From assembly GCA_947452135.1 (NCBI GenBank), contig CANGBT010000001.1, forward strand, positions 1 to 64,000: a stretch of DNA of 64,000 nucleotides, written 5' to 3'. Each line of letters starts with the position of its first letter. Position 1 is the stretch's first letter. A program made the position numbers and the translations under genes. This document shows, piece by piece, positions 48,672 to 59,930 of the stretch. A model generated the notes under the pieces. The model did no database searches. It was not told the origin of the DNA and saw only the letters and a program-made list of their open reading frames with translations. The DNA comes from Burkholderiales bacterium. GTDB lineage: Bacteria > Pseudomonadota > Gammaproteobacteria > Burkholderiales > Burkholderiaceae_C.

Positions 48672-51047
48672 TCAGCGGCTGAACATGTCCAGGATGCTCT
48701 TGCGCTCGTCCGACCCTGGCGGTTTGGGCGCGCTGTCTTCGAGGCCCACGCTGCTGACCCCGCTGCGCTGGGTGTATTCCTCGTAGAACCACTCTGATCC
48801 GATATGGACCAAGCCCTCGGGCGCCGTGGCCGTCAAATCGGCCTCCGGTTTTCCCTTCAGCGCTGCGCTCATGTAGTCGATCCACACGGGCAGTGACAGG
48901 CCCCCGCCGGTCTCGCGGTCGCCCAGTTTGTGCGGGTTGTCGTAACCGATCCACACGATGGCCACCGTGTCATGCTGGTAACCGGCAAACCAGGCGTCAA
49001 GCGAGTCATTGGTGGTGCCCGTCTTGCCGTAGATGTCGTGCCGCTTCAAGGTGGCTTGGGCACGGGCGGCGGTTCCGGCGCGTGTCACTTCTTCCAGCAG
49101 ACTGTTCATCATGAACACGTTGCGCGGGCTGATGGCGCGCATCGACTCGTCCAGAGGCGCCGGCTTGAACTCATGCACCAGGTGGCCCTTGGCGTCGGTG
49201 ATCCGGCTGACCAGAAACGGGTTCACCCGGTAGCCGCCGTTGGCAAACACGGCATAGGCGCCGGCCATCTGCAAGGGCGTGACCGAGCCGCTGCCCAGCG
49301 CCATCGTCAGGTAGGCCGGGTGCTTGTCGGCATCGAAGCCGAACCTCGTCGCCCAGTCCTGGGCGTACTGCGGTCCGATCGACTGCAAGATGCGGATCGA
49401 CACCATGTTCTTCGACTTGGCCAAAGCCTTGCGCATGGACATCGGCCCCTCGAAGGTGCCGTCGTAGTTTTGTGGCTCCCAGGGCTGGCTGCCGGTGCTG
49501 TCAGCGTCGAAGAACAAGGGCGCGTCGTTGATGACGGTCGCAGGCGAGAAGCCCTTTTCGAGCGCAGCCGAGTAGACGAATGGCTTGAAGCTCGAGCCGG
49601 GCTGGCGCCAAGCCTGCGTCACACGGTTGAACTTGTTCTTGGAGTAGTCGAAGCCCCCGACCATGGCCTGGATCGCTCCGGTTTGCGGCTCAAGCGCCAC
49701 GAAGGCCCCTTCGACTTCGGGCAGTTGAGTTGCCGTCCATGCGCCACTGTCGCTCTTCACCACCCGGATCACCGCGCCGCGGCGTATTTGCGTTTTGGGG
49801 TTCGCCTTGTCGCCCAGCCCTGAGGTCACCGGTTTCAGGCCTTCGCCGGTGATGCTGATCTGTTCGCCGTTTTGCAGGGTCGCTACCAGCTTGCGCGTGC
49901 TGACGTCAAGCACCACGGCAGCCTTCAGCTGATCGTTGTCCGGGTGGTCGCCCAGCGCTTCGCCGATACGGGTGTCGATGTCAGAGGCATTGGCGGGCAG
50001 GTCAATGTAGGCCTCCGGGCCGCGGTACACCTGTCGCCGCTCGTAGTCGAGGATGCCGCGCCGCAGTGCGCGGTACGCCACCATCTGATCAGCTGAATTG
50101 ATCGTCAGGTGAACCTGCAAGCCCAGCGTGTAGGCGTCGTCGCCGTACTGCGCATGCACCAGCTGGCGAGCTGTTTCCGCGGCGTACTCGCCGTGGGAGG
50201 GGGACTCGGTTTGCGTGCGGTAAGTCAGCTTTTGCTTGCGGGCCTCATCGCGCTGCGCTTCGGTGATGAATCCGTTTTCCAGCATTCGATCGATGATGTG
50301 CAGCTGGCGGACGGTGGCGCGGCGCGGGTTGGCGATCGGGTTGTAGGCAGACGGTGCTTTGGGCAGTCCGGCGAGCATCGCCGCTTCGGCGACCGTGATG
50401 TCTTTCAGGGGCTTGCCGAAGTAGACCTCGCTTGCCGAAGCGAACCCGTAGGCGCGCTGACCGAGGTAGATCTGGTTCATGTAGACCTCCAGGATCTGAT
50501 CCTTGCTCAGCAGGCTCTCGATCTTCAGCGCGAGCAGGATCTCGTAGATCTTTCGGGTGAATGTCTTCTCGGTCGACAAATAGAAATTGCGCGCGACCTG
50601 CATGGTGATGGTCGACGCTCCCTGGCTTCTCGACTCGCCGAAATTGGCCAGACCCGCACGAAGGATTCCGAGGTAGTCAACCCCGCCGTGTTGATAAAAG
50701 CGGGCGTCTTCGATCGATAGCACCGCGTCCTTGATCACCTTGGGGAGTTCGGCAGCCGACACGAAGTTGCGCCGCTCTTCGCCGAATTCGCCCAGCAACG
50801 AGCCATCTGCCGCGTAGATGCGCATTGGAAGCTTGGGACGATAGTCGGTGATACCGCTGATGTCCGGCAGGTTGGGGTAGGCGACCGCCAGCGCAATCGA
50901 GCCCAGCATCACGACGCACAAGACCCCCGCGATGAGCAAACCGACGGCAGCCATCAGCAGGCGGTTCAAACCGGACAACCACCTCGCCTCTTTCGGCTCG
51001 GACGACTGGGGCGCCGATCCAACGGCCCCGCGACGGGATTCGCTCAT
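48672..51047 (-). CDS. mrcA: Penicillin-binding protein 1A
   Basis: GT51 'SIEDARFYQHGGVDYLGILRAGLANFGE..QGASTITMQVARNFYLS'; transpeptidase 'QPGSSFKPFVYSAALEKG', 'YGKTGTTNDSLDAWFAGY'. Confidence 0.95.
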   Translation of the reverse strand: MSESRRGAVGSAPQSSEPKEARWLSGLNRLLMAAVGLLIAGVLCVVMLGSIALAVAYPNLPDISGITDYRPKLPMRIYAADGSLLGEFGEERRNFVSAAELPKVIKDAVLSIEDARFYQHGGVDYLGILRAGLANFGESRSQGASTITMQVARNFYLSTEKTFTRKIYEILLALKIESLLSKDQILEVYMNQIYLGQRAYGFASASEVYFGKPLKDITVAEAAMLAGLPKAPSAYNPIANPRRATVRQLHIIDRMLENGFITEAQRDEARKQKLTYRTQTESPSHGEYAAETARQLVHAQYGDDAYTLGLQVHLTINSADQMVAYRALRRGILDYERRQVYRGPEAYIDLPANASDIDTRIGEALGDHPDNDQLKAAVVLDVSTRKLVATLQNGEQISITGEGLKPVTSGLGDKANPKTQIRRGAVIRVVKSDSGAWTATQLPEVEGAFVALEPQTGAIQAMVGGFDYSKNKFNRVTQAWRQPGSSFKPFVYSAALEKGFSPATVINDAPLFFDADSTGSQPWEPQNYDGTFEGPMSMRKALAKSKNMVSIRILQSIGPQYAQDWATRFGFDADKHPAYLTMALGSGSVTPLQMAGAYAVFANGGYRVNPFLVSRITDAKGHLVHEFKPAPLDESMRAISPRNVFMMNSLLEEVTRAGTAARAQATLKRHDIYGKTGTTNDSLDAWFAGYQHDTVAIVWIGYDNPHKLGDRETGGGLSLPVWIDYMSAALKGKPEADLTATAPEGLVHIGSEWFYEEYTQRSGVSSVGLEDSAPKPPGSDERKSILDMFSR

Positions 51048-51311
51048 GGAGCTCCTGAAAACACGACACCGATTATAGGAAGCGGGGTGCCATCGACACC
51101 CGCCAGGAAGCCGCCGTAACAAGGGGTCACAACAAACAACTCACTTGATGGTGCAGACGCACCGATAACCGACTTTGATCGGTACGTTCGCGCTCCAATC
51201 AAGCCGGTTTTCATGGCCCTTTTCGCCTTTTGGCTCATAGGCTTTGCTGCTAGCATTGAAGTGATTTCTTAACAGTCAGCCGTATGTTCGGCGCACTGAA
51301 GGACAAGGCCT

Positions 51312-52391
51312 GTGAGCTTTTTGGACACTTTGCTGGGCCGTACTCATCCCCCGATGGTCGGGCTCGATATCAGTTCTTCGAGCGTAAAGCTGGTCGAATT
51401 GGGGCAAGACGAGTCCGGCAAATTCATCCTGGAGCGATTTGCCAGCGAGAGCTTTGAAAAAGGTTGGATCATCGATGGCCAAATCGAGAAGTTCGAGGAG
51501 GTCGCCGACGCTGTGCGTCGGGTGGTCGTCAAGAGCGGTAGCAAGACTCGAGACGTGGTGATGGCGATGCCGCAGTCCGCGGTGATCACCAAGAAGATCA
51601 TGCTGCCGGCCGGCCTGCGCGAGGAAGAACTCGAGGTGCAGGTCGAGTCAGAGGCCAACCAATACATCCCTTTTTCGCTGGACGAGGTGAGCCTCGATTT
51701 CTGTGTCATCGGCCCGAGCCCGACTTCGTTCGGTGACGTTGAGGTGCTGATCGCTGCGTCCAGAAAAGACCGGGTTCAGGACCGCCAGGGACTCGCTGAG
51801 GCTGCCGGTTTGCGTCCGGTGGTGCTTGACATCGAGTCCCATGCGTCGCGCCTCGCGATGTCGCGCATCGTTCGCGCCTTGCCCAACGAGGGGCGTGATT
51901 CCCTCGTGGCTTTGTTCGAGATTGGTGCCGACACGACCAGCCTCAAGGTGTTGCTGGATGACGAGTTGCTCTACGACCGCGACCAGGCCTTTGGCGGGTC
52001 ACAGCTCACTCAGCTGATCTCCCGCCAATACGGCTTTTCATTCGAAGAGGCCGAGCAGAAGAAGCTGGCTTCCGACCTGCCTGAAGACTATGGCTCCCAG
52101 ATCCTGGCCCCGTTCGTTGACAGCCTCTCGCAGGAAATCGGCAGGGCCTTGCAGTACTTCTTCACCAGCACGCCTCACCACAAGGTGCATTACGTGATGC
52201 TCGCGGGGGGTACGGCTACGTTGCCTGGCCTCAAGGACCGGGTGACTGAGTTGACCGGTTTCGCCTCCAAGGTTGTCAATCCTTTTGACAACATGGCGTT
52301 CGGCAGCGCCGTGCGTGAAAGCAAGCTTTACCGTGAAGCGCCGTCGTACCTGACCGCCTGCGGTCTGGCGATGCGGAGGTTTGCCAAGTGA
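51312..52391 (+). CDS. pilM: Type IV pilus assembly protein PilM (GTG start)
   Basis: 'MVGLDISSSSVKLVELGQDESGKFILERFASE', 'ALFEIGADTTSLKVLLDDELLYDRDQAFGG'. Confidence 0.95.
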   Translation: MSFLDTLLGRTHPPMVGLDISSSSVKLVELGQDESGKFILERFASESFEKGWIIDGQIEKFEEVADAVRRVVVKSGSKTRDVVMAMPQSAVITKKIMLPAGLREEELEVQVESEANQYIPFSLDEVSLDFCVIGPSPTSFGDVEVLIAASRKDRVQDRQGLAEAAGLRPVVLDIESHASRLAMSRIVRALPNEGRDSLVALFEIGADTTSLKVLLDDELLYDRDQAFGGSQLTQLISRQYGFSFEEAEQKKLASDLPEDYGSQILAPFVDSLSQEIGRALQYFFTSTPHHKVHYVMLAGGTATLPGLKDRVTELTGFASKVVNPFDNMAFGSAVRESKLYREAPSYLTACGLAMRRFAK

Positions 52392-53005
52392 TCCTGATCA
52401 ACCTGCTGCCGCACCGCGCTGAAAAGCGCAGACGCAAGAAGATTGCCTTCTTCTCGGGCGTTGCTGCGGCCGCCGTCGCCGGCTTGCTGGCGGTGGGTTT
52501 GTGGTTCGGGGTCGTGCAGCAGTTGACCGCTGCCCAGCAAGAAAGAAACGACTACCTCGGGCGAGAGATCAAGACGCTTGAAGCGCAGATCAAGGACATT
52601 GCCACACTGAAATCAGAAATTGAATCGCTCAAGGCGCGGCAAAAAGCGGTTGAAGACCTCCAGGCGGACCGCAATGTGCCAGTCCATCTGCTGAACGAGT
52701 TGGTCAAGCAGGCGCCTGAGGGCATCTATTTCAAGTCAGTCAAGCAAGAAGGGCAGACGCTGAGCATCGTTGGCGTGGCGCAGACCAATGAGCGGGTGTC
52801 CGAATTCCTTCGCAACACCAGCTACAACTCCGAGTGGATTGAGCGGCCGGAACTCATCGAGATCAAGGCTGCTGGTACGCAGACCGTCGATCGCTCGCAA
52901 AAGCGTTTGTCCGAGTTTTCGATCCGTGTGAGCGTCAAGCGCCCTCAAGAAAGTGCGGTTGCGGATTCCACCGCTTCTGCCCCTCGCGCTGCCAGGAAGG
53001 ACTGA
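52388..53005 (+). CDS. pilN: Type IV pilus protein PilN
   Basis: 'MILINLLPHRAEKRRRKKIAFF', ATGA overlap with pilM. Confidence 0.95.
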   Translation: MILINLLPHRAEKRRRKKIAFFSGVAAAAVAGLLAVGLWFGVVQQLTAAQQERNDYLGREIKTLEAQIKDIATLKSEIESLKARQKAVEDLQADRNVPVHLLNELVKQAPEGIYFKSVKQEGQTLSIVGVAQTNERVSEFLRNTSYNSEWIERPELIEIKAAGTQTVDRSQKRLSEFSIRVSVKRPQESAVADSTASAPRAARKD

Positions 53006-53010
53006 GCCCC

Positions 53011-53703
53011 ATGGCCAAATCTTCATCAGCACGTGTCGATCTGAACTCTGTATTTCAGGGGGCTGCCACCCAATTCAGGGGCTTGAACGTCAGTCAGCCC
53101 GGCCAGTGGCCTGCATTGCCCAAGCTGGCGGCGTTTTTGGCGGTGGCGGTGGCTGTCGTGGTTCTGGGCTGGTTCGCTGTGGTGCTGGATGCCAATGACG
53201 AACTCGAGGCTGAGCGGGCGAAGGAACCGACGCTCAAGCAGTCGTATCGGGACAAGCTCGTTCAGGCGGTGAATCTTGGCGAACTTCGCAAGCAGAAGCT
53301 GCTGGTTGAGGAGTACGTCATCCAGCTCGAAAAGCAACTTCCGGGCAAGGCCGAAATGGATGCGTTGCTGTCCGACATCAATCAGGCGGGGCTGGGTCGC
53401 GGGTTGCAATTCGAGTTGTTCCGCCCGGGGCAGGTGGCCGTCAAGGACTACTACGCCGAGCTGCCCATCGAATTGAAGGTGTCCGGCCGCTTCCATGACA
53501 TCGGGGCGTTTGCCGCCGATGTGGCCAATCTGTCGCGCATCGTGACGCTGCACGATTTGTCTATCAGCGCCTCCAAGGCGGGCAGCGATGTTCTGTCCAT
53601 GGATGCGACGGCTCGTACCTACAGATACCTGGATCCCGAGGAAGTCGAGACGATCCGCAAGGGCGCCGCGGCCAGGAAATCCAAGTCGGGAGCGCAAAAA
53701 TGA
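53011..53703 (+). CDS. pilO: Type IV pilus protein PilO
   Basis: 'EEYVIQLEKQLPGKAEMDALLSDINQAGLGRGLQFELFRPG', position. Confidence 0.95.
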   Translation: MAKSSSARVDLNSVFQGAATQFRGLNVSQPGQWPALPKLAAFLAVAVAVVVLGWFAVVLDANDELEAERAKEPTLKQSYRDKLVQAVNLGELRKQKLLVEEYVIQLEKQLPGKAEMDALLSDINQAGLGRGLQFELFRPGQVAVKDYYAELPIELKVSGRFHDIGAFAADVANLSRIVTLHDLSISASKAGSDVLSMDATARTYRYLDPEEVETIRKGAAARKSKSGAQK

Positions 53704-54236
53704 CGCTTCGTCCGAAACTTGGGTCGGTCCTCTTCGGTGTGTCCATGCTGCTGACCGCTTGCAGCGGCGAGCAGCAGGAACTGTCCGAATGGATCGCGCA
53801 GCAGCGCGATGAGGTCAAACCCAGCGTGCAACCCATCTTGCCGCCCAAGAAGTTCAACCCGCAGCCCTATCTGGCGGCTGAGGCCGTCGAGCCGTTCAGC
53901 ACCCAAAAGCTCACGGTCGCGATCAAGCAAGAGGCCCGACAGCCCAGCTCTCTCCTGGCGTCCGAGGTCAACCGCCGCCCCGAGCCCTTGGAGGCATTTC
54001 CCCTCGACAGCGTGACGATGGTGGGCAGCCTGATCAAGCACAACACGCCGTTTGCGCTGCTGAGGGTCGACAAACTCCTCTACCAGGTCAAGCTTGGCGA
54101 CTACCTCGGCCAGAACTACGGAAAGATCGTGAAGATCACCGAAACAGACATGTCCATTCGGGAGGTCGTGCAAGACGGCAGCGGCGAATGGACGGAGCGA
54201 ATCAGCTCGATCCAACTCCAGGAGAAGGCTCCATGA
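53700..54236 (+). CDS. pilP: Type IV pilus lipoprotein PilP
   Basis: Lipobox 'LLTACSGE'; 'VGSLIKHNTPFALLRVDKLLYQVKLGDYLGQNYGKIVKIT'. Confidence 0.94.
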   Translation: MTLRPKLGSVLFGVSMLLTACSGEQQELSEWIAQQRDEVKPSVQPILPPKKFNPQPYLAAEAVEPFSTQKLTVAIKQEARQPSSLLASEVNRRPEPLEAFPLDSVTMVGSLIKHNTPFALLRVDKLLYQVKLGDYLGQNYGKIVKITETDMSIREVVQDGSGEWTERISSIQLQEKAP

Positions 54237-56389
54237 ATGCCATGCAGAAGATCAACACCATGGGCGACTGGCGCGTGCGTCTCTTGGCCCTCGCTTGCTC
54301 GCTGGTCGTCTGGTTTCCAGCCATGGCGCAGCCTGTCATCCAGTCCATCAGCACATCTCGGCAAGCTGGCACGGAGGTTGTCAGCATTGAACTGTCCGAG
54401 GCGCTCACAGCGATCCCGGCTGGATTTGCAGTGCAAAGTCCTCCTCGCATCGCACTTGACCTGCCTGGCGTTTCAAACGGCATGGGCAAGCCATCAGTTG
54501 AGTTGAACCAGGGCAATGTGCGCACGGTCAATATCGCTCACACCGAGGACCGTACCCGTCTGGTCATCAACCTTGGTAAGCCAGCGACCTATCGTGCCGA
54601 GTTGCAGGGCAAGAGCTTGATCGTCGTTCTGGATTCGGGCGTTTCGGCATCCGTGGCAGCAGTCAACCCACGCGCCAGCGATGACGCGGTCCGGTTTGCC
54701 GAGGGACAGAATCGCACGCAGTTGCCGGTCAAGAACATCGACTTCCGTCGCGGGGCCGATGGCGCCGGCCGTGTGGTCGTGGATTTGGCCAACAACCAGG
54801 TGGGCGTGGACATTCGGCAGCAAGGGCAAGGCCTCGTGGTCGAGTTCCTGCGCTCCAGCTTGCCCGACAACCTGAGGCGGCGTCTTGACGTGGTCGACTT
54901 CGGTACGCCAGTGCAAACGGTGACGGCCGTGCAGATCGGTGACAAGGTCCGCATGGTGGTGGAGCCACGTGGAGCCTGGGAGCACAGTGCCTATCAGAGC
55001 GATAACCAGTTCGTGCTCGAGATCCGGCCACAAAAGATTGATCCGAACAAGCTCACTCAGGGCCCCGGCTTCGCCGGCGAGAAGCTGTCGCTCAACTTCC
55101 AGAACATCGAGGTTCGGGCGTTGCTTCAGGTCATCGCTGACTTCACCAATTTCAACGTGGTCACCAGCGACACGGTGACAGGCAACGTGACCTTGCGACT
55201 CAAGGACGTGCCTTGGGACCAGGCGCTCGACATCATCCTTCAGTCTCGCGGCTTGGGTCTGCGCAAGTCCGGCAACGTCCTGATGATCGCTCCCAAGGAC
55301 GAACTGAACGCCAAGGAAAAGGGCGAGCTTGAATCGAATGCCCAGATCGCTGCACTCGAGCCTGTGCGCTCGCAGGCCTTCCAGTTGAACTACACCAAGG
55401 CCGAAGAGGTCGCACGCGGACTGTCTGGCGAGTCCTCCGGTGGGTCTGGCGGCGGCGCAGCGGCCACCCGGATCCTGTCGACTCGAGGTACGGTCTTTTC
55501 TGAAACCCGGACCAACCAGCTGTTCGTCAGCGACACGCCGGCCAAGCTCGAGGAAATTCAGAGTCTGATCTCGAAGATCGACGTGCCGGTGCGCCAGGTC
55601 TTGATCGAGGCTCGCATCGTCGAGGCTGATGACTCGTTCGGTCGATCGCTCGGTGTTCGGCTGGGCGGTCGGGCCGACTACGGGTTGAAGAATGCCGGCG
55701 GTACGCGGGCGGCCGTTGGCGGAAACCTGAACGCCGTGGGCTTGCAAAGCGGGCAACTCGCTTCGGGCAGCACGCTCACGATGAGCGACCTGAATTTCGT
55801 GAACCTTCCCGCCGTGGCCCAAGGCGGCTACACGCCGGCTTCGATGGCTGTGTCTCTCTTTGGCTCGAGTGCGAACAAGTTCCTCAACCTCGAGATTTCC
55901 GCACTCGAAGCCGACGGGCGCGGCAAGATCATTTCGAGTCCGCGGATCGTCACTGCCGATCAGATCAAGGCGATGATTCAGCAGGGCACCAAGATTCCCT
56001 ACCAGCAGGCGACTTCCAGCGGCGCCACCTCGGTGGCGTTTGTAGATGCCACCCTCAAGCTTGAGGTGACCCCGCAGATCACCCCTGAGGGCAACGTGAT
56101 CATGAGCGTCGAGGTCAACAAGGACAGCGTGGGTGCCAGCACCCAAGGCATCCCGTCGATCAACACCAAGTCGGTGAAGACTCAGGTTCTGGTCGAAAAC
56201 GGGGGCACGGTGGTCATCGGCGGCATCTTCGAGCAGACCGAGCGCTCCGACGAAGCCAAGGTTCCTGTGCTGGGCGATGTGCCGGTGCTGGGCAACTTGT
56301 TCAAGACGAAGACCAACTCGATGAAGAAAACCGAGTTGCTCATCTTCCTCACCCCTCGCGTGGTGAGCGAGCGCACGGCCGCACGCTGA
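54233..56389 (+). CDS. pilQ: Type IV pilus secretin PilQ
   Basis: AMIN-like N-term, 'LSLNFQNIEVRALLQVIADFTNFNVVTSDTVTGNVTLRL', secretin C-term 'VPVLGNLFKTKTNSMKKTELLIFLTPRVV'. Confidence 0.97.
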   Translation: MNAMQKINTMGDWRVRLLALACSLVVWFPAMAQPVIQSISTSRQAGTEVVSIELSEALTAIPAGFAVQSPPRIALDLPGVSNGMGKPSVELNQGNVRTVNIAHTEDRTRLVINLGKPATYRAELQGKSLIVVLDSGVSASVAAVNPRASDDAVRFAEGQNRTQLPVKNIDFRRGADGAGRVVVDLANNQVGVDIRQQGQGLVVEFLRSSLPDNLRRRLDVVDFGTPVQTVTAVQIGDKVRMVVEPRGAWEHSAYQSDNQFVLEIRPQKIDPNKLTQGPGFAGEKLSLNFQNIEVRALLQVIADFTNFNVVTSDTVTGNVTLRLKDVPWDQALDIILQSRGLGLRKSGNVLMIAPKDELNAKEKGELESNAQIAALEPVRSQAFQLNYTKAEEVARGLSGESSGGSGGGAAATRILSTRGTVFSETRTNQLFVSDTPAKLEEIQSLISKIDVPVRQVLIEARIVEADDSFGRSLGVRLGGRADYGLKNAGGTRAAVGGNLNAVGLQSGQLASGSTLTMSDLNFVNLPAVAQGGYTPASMAVSLFGSSANKFLNLEISALEADGRGKIISSPRIVTADQIKAMIQQGTKIPYQQATSSGATSVAFVDATLKLEVTPQITPEGNVIMSVEVNKDSVGASTQGIPSINTKSVKTQVLVENGGTVVIGGIFEQTERSDEAKVPVLGDVPVLGNLFKTKTNSMKKTELLIFLTPRVVSERTAAR

Positions 56390-56427
56390 CAGCCGGCAGC
56401 TTGGGTCGGCACCAGCGGGGGGTTCCC

Positions 56428-56994
56428 ATGCTCATCAGCCTGATCGGTATGCCCGGTGGTGGCAAGTCCACCGTGGGTCGGCAACTGGCGCGCAGGCTGG
56501 GCGTTGCGTTCAACGACAGCGATGCGGTCATCGAGCGCCGCATTGGCTGCAGCATCCGCGAGTTCTTTGACCGTGAGGGCGAGGAGCGTTTTCGTGACGT
56601 CGAGCAGGAGGTGATTGCCGAACTGGTGGCTTCATCCAAAGGCGTGCTGGCCACTGGGGGTGGTGTGGTTCTGCGCGAAGCCAACCGTGACACGTTGCAC
56701 CGCGGCAGTTCTGTCGTCTACCTGCGCTCATCACCGGAGGAACTCTTCCGGCGCCTTCGTCACGACACAAACCGGCCTTTGCTGCAGGTGAGTGATCCCA
56801 TGGCCCGCTTGCGCTCGTTGTTCCAGGTGCGTGACCCGCTATACCGAAGCATCGCCCATTACGTCATCGAGACGGGTCGACCGTCGGTGCCCAACTTGAT
56901 CAACATGTTGCTCATGCAGTTGGAGTTGGCGGGTCTGATCCCGATGGACACCGTGCCGTCGCCGGTTGATGGAGCAGAAGCGCCAGCCCACTGA
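56428..56994 (+). CDS. aroK: Shikimate kinase
   Basis: '[47 protein letters not shown]', 'ATGGGVVLR'. Confidence 0.94.
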   Translation: MLISLIGMPGGGKSTVGRQLARRLGVAFNDSDAVIERRIGCSIREFFDREGEERFRDVEQEVIAELVASSKGVLATGGGVVLREANRDTLHRGSSVVYLRSSPEELFRRLRHDTNRPLLQVSDPMARLRSLFQVRDPLYRSIAHYVIETGRPSVPNLINMLLMQLELAGLIPMDTVPSPVDGAEAPAH

Positions 56995-57023
56995 GCGCGG
57001 CGGTCGCGTTGCAAAATACGCCG

Positions 57024-58121
57024 ATGCCCAAGCAACTTCAAACCGAGACCGTCAGCATTGCGCTGGCCGAGCGCAGTTACGACATCCTCATCGGTTGCGG
57101 GTTGCTCGATTCGCCCTCATCGATTTCATGCGGCCCTGCATCGGCCGAGGCGCTGATCGTCACCAACACCACCGTTGCGCCGCTGTACGCCGAGCGCTTG
57201 CAACGCGTTCTCGCCCAGCACCACGCCCGCGTACGCACCATCGCTTTGCCCGATGGCGAGATCTACAAGGACTGGGTCACCCTCAACCTGATCTTTGACG
57301 AACTGCTGGGCGAGGCCTTCGATCGCAAGACCGTTCTCTATGCGCTGGGTGGCGGGGTGATCGGCGACATGACCGGCTTTGCAGCGGCCTGCTACATGCG
57401 TGGCGTTTCATATGTGCAGGTTCCGACCACGCTGTTGGCGCAGGTTGACTCATCGGTGGGTGGCAAGACCGCCATCAATCACCCCGCCGGCAAGAACATG
57501 ATCGGCGCGTTCTACCAGCCGCTGCGGGTGATCGCCGACCTCGACACGCTCGACACCTTGCCCGATCGCGAAATCTCCGCGGGTCTGGCTGAGGTGATCA
57601 AGTACGGTCCGATCGCCGACGATGCGTTCTTGAGTTGGATCGAGCAGCACATCGACGCGCTGCGCGCCCGGGACAAGGCCGCGCTGGCCCACGCCGTGCG
57701 GCGCTCATGCGAAATCAAGGCCTGGGTGGTGGGGCAGGACGAGCGCGAGTCGGGCTTGCGCGCCATTCTCAATTTCGGCCACACCTTCGGCCACGCGATC
57801 GAGGCGGGGCTGGGCTACGGCGAATGGCTGCACGGCGAGGCCGTGGGTTGCGGCATGGTCATGGCCGCCGATCTGTCGGTGCGCCTCGGGCTCATTGACG
57901 CGGCGTACGCCAAGCGGCTCACTGCCTTGATCGAGCGCGCCGGACTGCCCACGCGCGGCCCTCGTCTTGGCGCGGCGCGTTACCTCGAGTTGATGCGCGT
58001 CGACAAGAAGTCCGAGGCGGGTCAGATCCGCTTCGTGCTGATCGATGCGCCGGGTCGCGCGAGCCTGCACCGTGCCAACGACGACGTTGTGGCCGAAGCC
58101 ATCGAAGCGCACTGCGAGTGA
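57024..58121 (+). CDS. aroB: 3-dehydroquinate synthase
   Basis: '[61 protein letters not shown]', '[14 protein letters not shown]'. Confidence 0.96.
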   Translation: MPKQLQTETVSIALAERSYDILIGCGLLDSPSSISCGPASAEALIVTNTTVAPLYAERLQRVLAQHHARVRTIALPDGEIYKDWVTLNLIFDELLGEAFDRKTVLYALGGGVIGDMTGFAAACYMRGVSYVQVPTTLLAQVDSSVGGKTAINHPAGKNMIGAFYQPLRVIADLDTLDTLPDREISAGLAEVIKYGPIADDAFLSWIEQHIDALRARDKAALAHAVRRSCEIKAWVVGQDERESGLRAILNFGHTFGHAIEAGLGYGEWLHGEAVGCGMVMAADLSVRLGLIDAAYAKRLTALIERAGLPTRGPRLGAARYLELMRVDKKSEAGQIRFVLIDAPGRASLHRANDDVVAEAIEAHCE

Positions 58122-59299
58122 ACGCCACCCACGGCGGATCGCTGTCGCCATTCGCCAGCCACCCTGATCACAGCCGCGGTCGGCGGTACGCCGAGCCTCC
58201 TTCGCCTGGGCGCAATGCGTTCCAGCGCGATCGCGATCGCATCGTGCACAGCACGGCATTTCGCCGGCTGGTCTACAAGACGCAGGTCTTTCTCAACCAC
58301 GAGGGGGATCTGTTTCGCACGCGCATGACGCACTCGCTTGAGGTGGCGCAGATCGCCCGTTCGATCGCCCGCCCGCTGGGCCTGCATGAGGATCTGGTTG
58401 AGGCCATCGCGCTGGCTCATGACGTGGGCCACACGCCCTTCGGCCACGCCGGTCAGGATGCACTGAACGCCTGCATGCTGCAGATACACCCCGAACGGGA
58501 AGGCTTCGAGCACAACTTCCAGAGCCTGCGCGTGCTCGATTTTCTCGAGGTTCGCTACCCGCAGTTCGAAGGCTTGAACCTGAGTTTCGAGACGCGCGAA
58601 GGCGTGCTCAAGCACTGCTCGCAGGCCAACGCGCGACGTCTTGAAGTCAGCGAGCCCGGCGGCGTCGGCCGGCGGTTTCTGGCGCGCACGCAGCCCGGAC
58701 TTGAGGCGCAGTTGTGCAACCTGGCCGATGAGATCGCCTACAACGCCCACGACATTGATGACGGTGTGCGATCGGGCTTGCTTTCGCTTGAGCAGCTTGA
58801 AGAAGCACAGGTCTTCGACCGTTACCGCGTCGAGAGCTTGCAGCAGCATCCCGATCTGTCGGGCAAGCGTCTGCTGTTCGAGGCGATTCGCCGCATGCTT
58901 TCGGCACAGATTCACGATGTGATCGAGAGCACCCGCGCGCTGATCGATCGCACGGCTCCTCAATCAGCAGACGAGGCTCGGCAACACCCGCCGCTGGTGT
59001 GCTTCAGCCCGACGATGGCCGTTCAAAGCGCGCAGCTCAAGCATTTCCTCAGTCGCAATCTGTACCGGCACCCGAAAGTGCAAGACACCACCGACCGGGC
59101 GCGCAAGGTGGTGGCCGGCTTGTTTGAGCGCTACCTGAACAACCCCGCCGATCTGCCGGATTCCGCGCCGGTCTTGCCACCGCTGGTCGACAAACCCACA
59201 CAGCGCGCACGCGCCGTGGCCGATTACATCGCCGGCATGACCGACCGGTTTGCCTTGCGCGAACACGAACGTCTGACGGGCGAACGCTTGTTTGACTGA
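58118..59299 (+). CDS. dgt: Deoxyguanosinetriphosphate triphosphohydrolase family protein
   Basis: HD motif '[18 protein letters not shown]...[20 protein letters not shown]', '[16 protein letters not shown]'. Confidence 0.92.
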   Translation: MNATHGGSLSPFASHPDHSRGRRYAEPPSPGRNAFQRDRDRIVHSTAFRRLVYKTQVFLNHEGDLFRTRMTHSLEVAQIARSIARPLGLHEDLVEAIALAHDVGHTPFGHAGQDALNACMLQIHPEREGFEHNFQSLRVLDFLEVRYPQFEGLNLSFETREGVLKHCSQANARRLEVSEPGGVGRRFLARTQPGLEAQLCNLADEIAYNAHDIDDGVRSGLLSLEQLEEAQVFDRYRVESLQQHPDLSGKRLLFEAIRRMLSAQIHDVIESTRALIDRTAPQSADEARQHPPLVCFSPTMAVQSAQLKHFLSRNLYRHPKVQDTTDRARKVVAGLFERYLNNPADLPDSAPVLPPLVDKPTQRARAVADYIAGMTDRFALREHERLTGERLFD

Positions 59300-59327
59300 G
59301 CCCTGTCTCGGCGCGCGCAGCGCGGCT

Positions 59328-59927
59328 TCAGTCGGCCGCGAGTACCAGCTCGATGTGCCTCACGCTGGCCACCGCCACGCCACGGCGCTGAGCAGGACGC
59401 AGCATGGTTTCGCACAACCTGGACGCCACCGAGAGTTGCAGAGCGGGTGCCTGCTGCGGCTCGATGCGCGTGACGGCGCACTGTTGCGCCACGCCCGTCT
59501 CGCTGATCAGGACATCGACACTCACGCTGCGTACGCCTTGGCCCATGAGCATCGGAACGTCGACGTTCCACTCGGGCAAAGGCATCGCAGGCTCATCGAC
59601 TTCAGAGGTATCGAAATAGCGCTGACCGGGCTCGATGGGTGCATCCGGGCTCGCCGGCTCCTTGGTATCCGCTGACTGCGAGTCCTCTGATGCCGAAGGA
59701 GCGACCAGTAGCGGTGTCGAAATCACGTCAGCGACGGTGCGCAACTGTATGGATGTGACCGTCGGCGAGCGTGCCCTCAGACCTGACGAACTGGCCGTGT
59801 CGCCCCCGCTCACCGCAGCAGCCAAGGCCACATGCAGCACAACGGCACCCGCCAATGCGGCTGCCGGGCGGCGCCGAGCCAGGCCCGGGCGTGCCAGCTC
59901 GGTGCTCGAGGAGGCCTGCATGCGCAC
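59328..59927 (-). CDS. TonB-like small membrane-anchored protein
   Basis: N-terminal helix 'AALAGAVVLHVALAAAV'; C-terminal TonB/TolA-like 'SVSVDVLISETGVAQQCAVTRIEPQQAPALQLSVASRLCETMLRPAQRRGVAVAS'. Confidence 0.55.
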   Translation of the reverse strand: MRMQASSSTELARPGLARRRPAAALAGAVVLHVALAAAVSGGDTASSSGLRARSPTVTSIQLRTVADVISTPLLVAPSASEDSQSADTKEPASPDAPIEPGQRYFDTSEVDEPAMPLPEWNVDVPMLMGQGVRSVSVDVLISETGVAQQCAVTRIEPQQAPALQLSVASRLCETMLRPAQRRGVAVASVRHIELVLAAD

Positions 59928-59930
59928 CGT

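Noticed and set aside
51225-51265. Possible sigma54 promoter upstream of pilM (TGGCTCATAGGCTTTGCT)
   Set aside because: GG and GC elements are about 2 nt too far apart for a -24/-12 promoter.
54188-58121. pilMNOPQ-aroK-aroB cluster as a novel system
   Set aside because: Well-known conserved proteobacterial arrangement.
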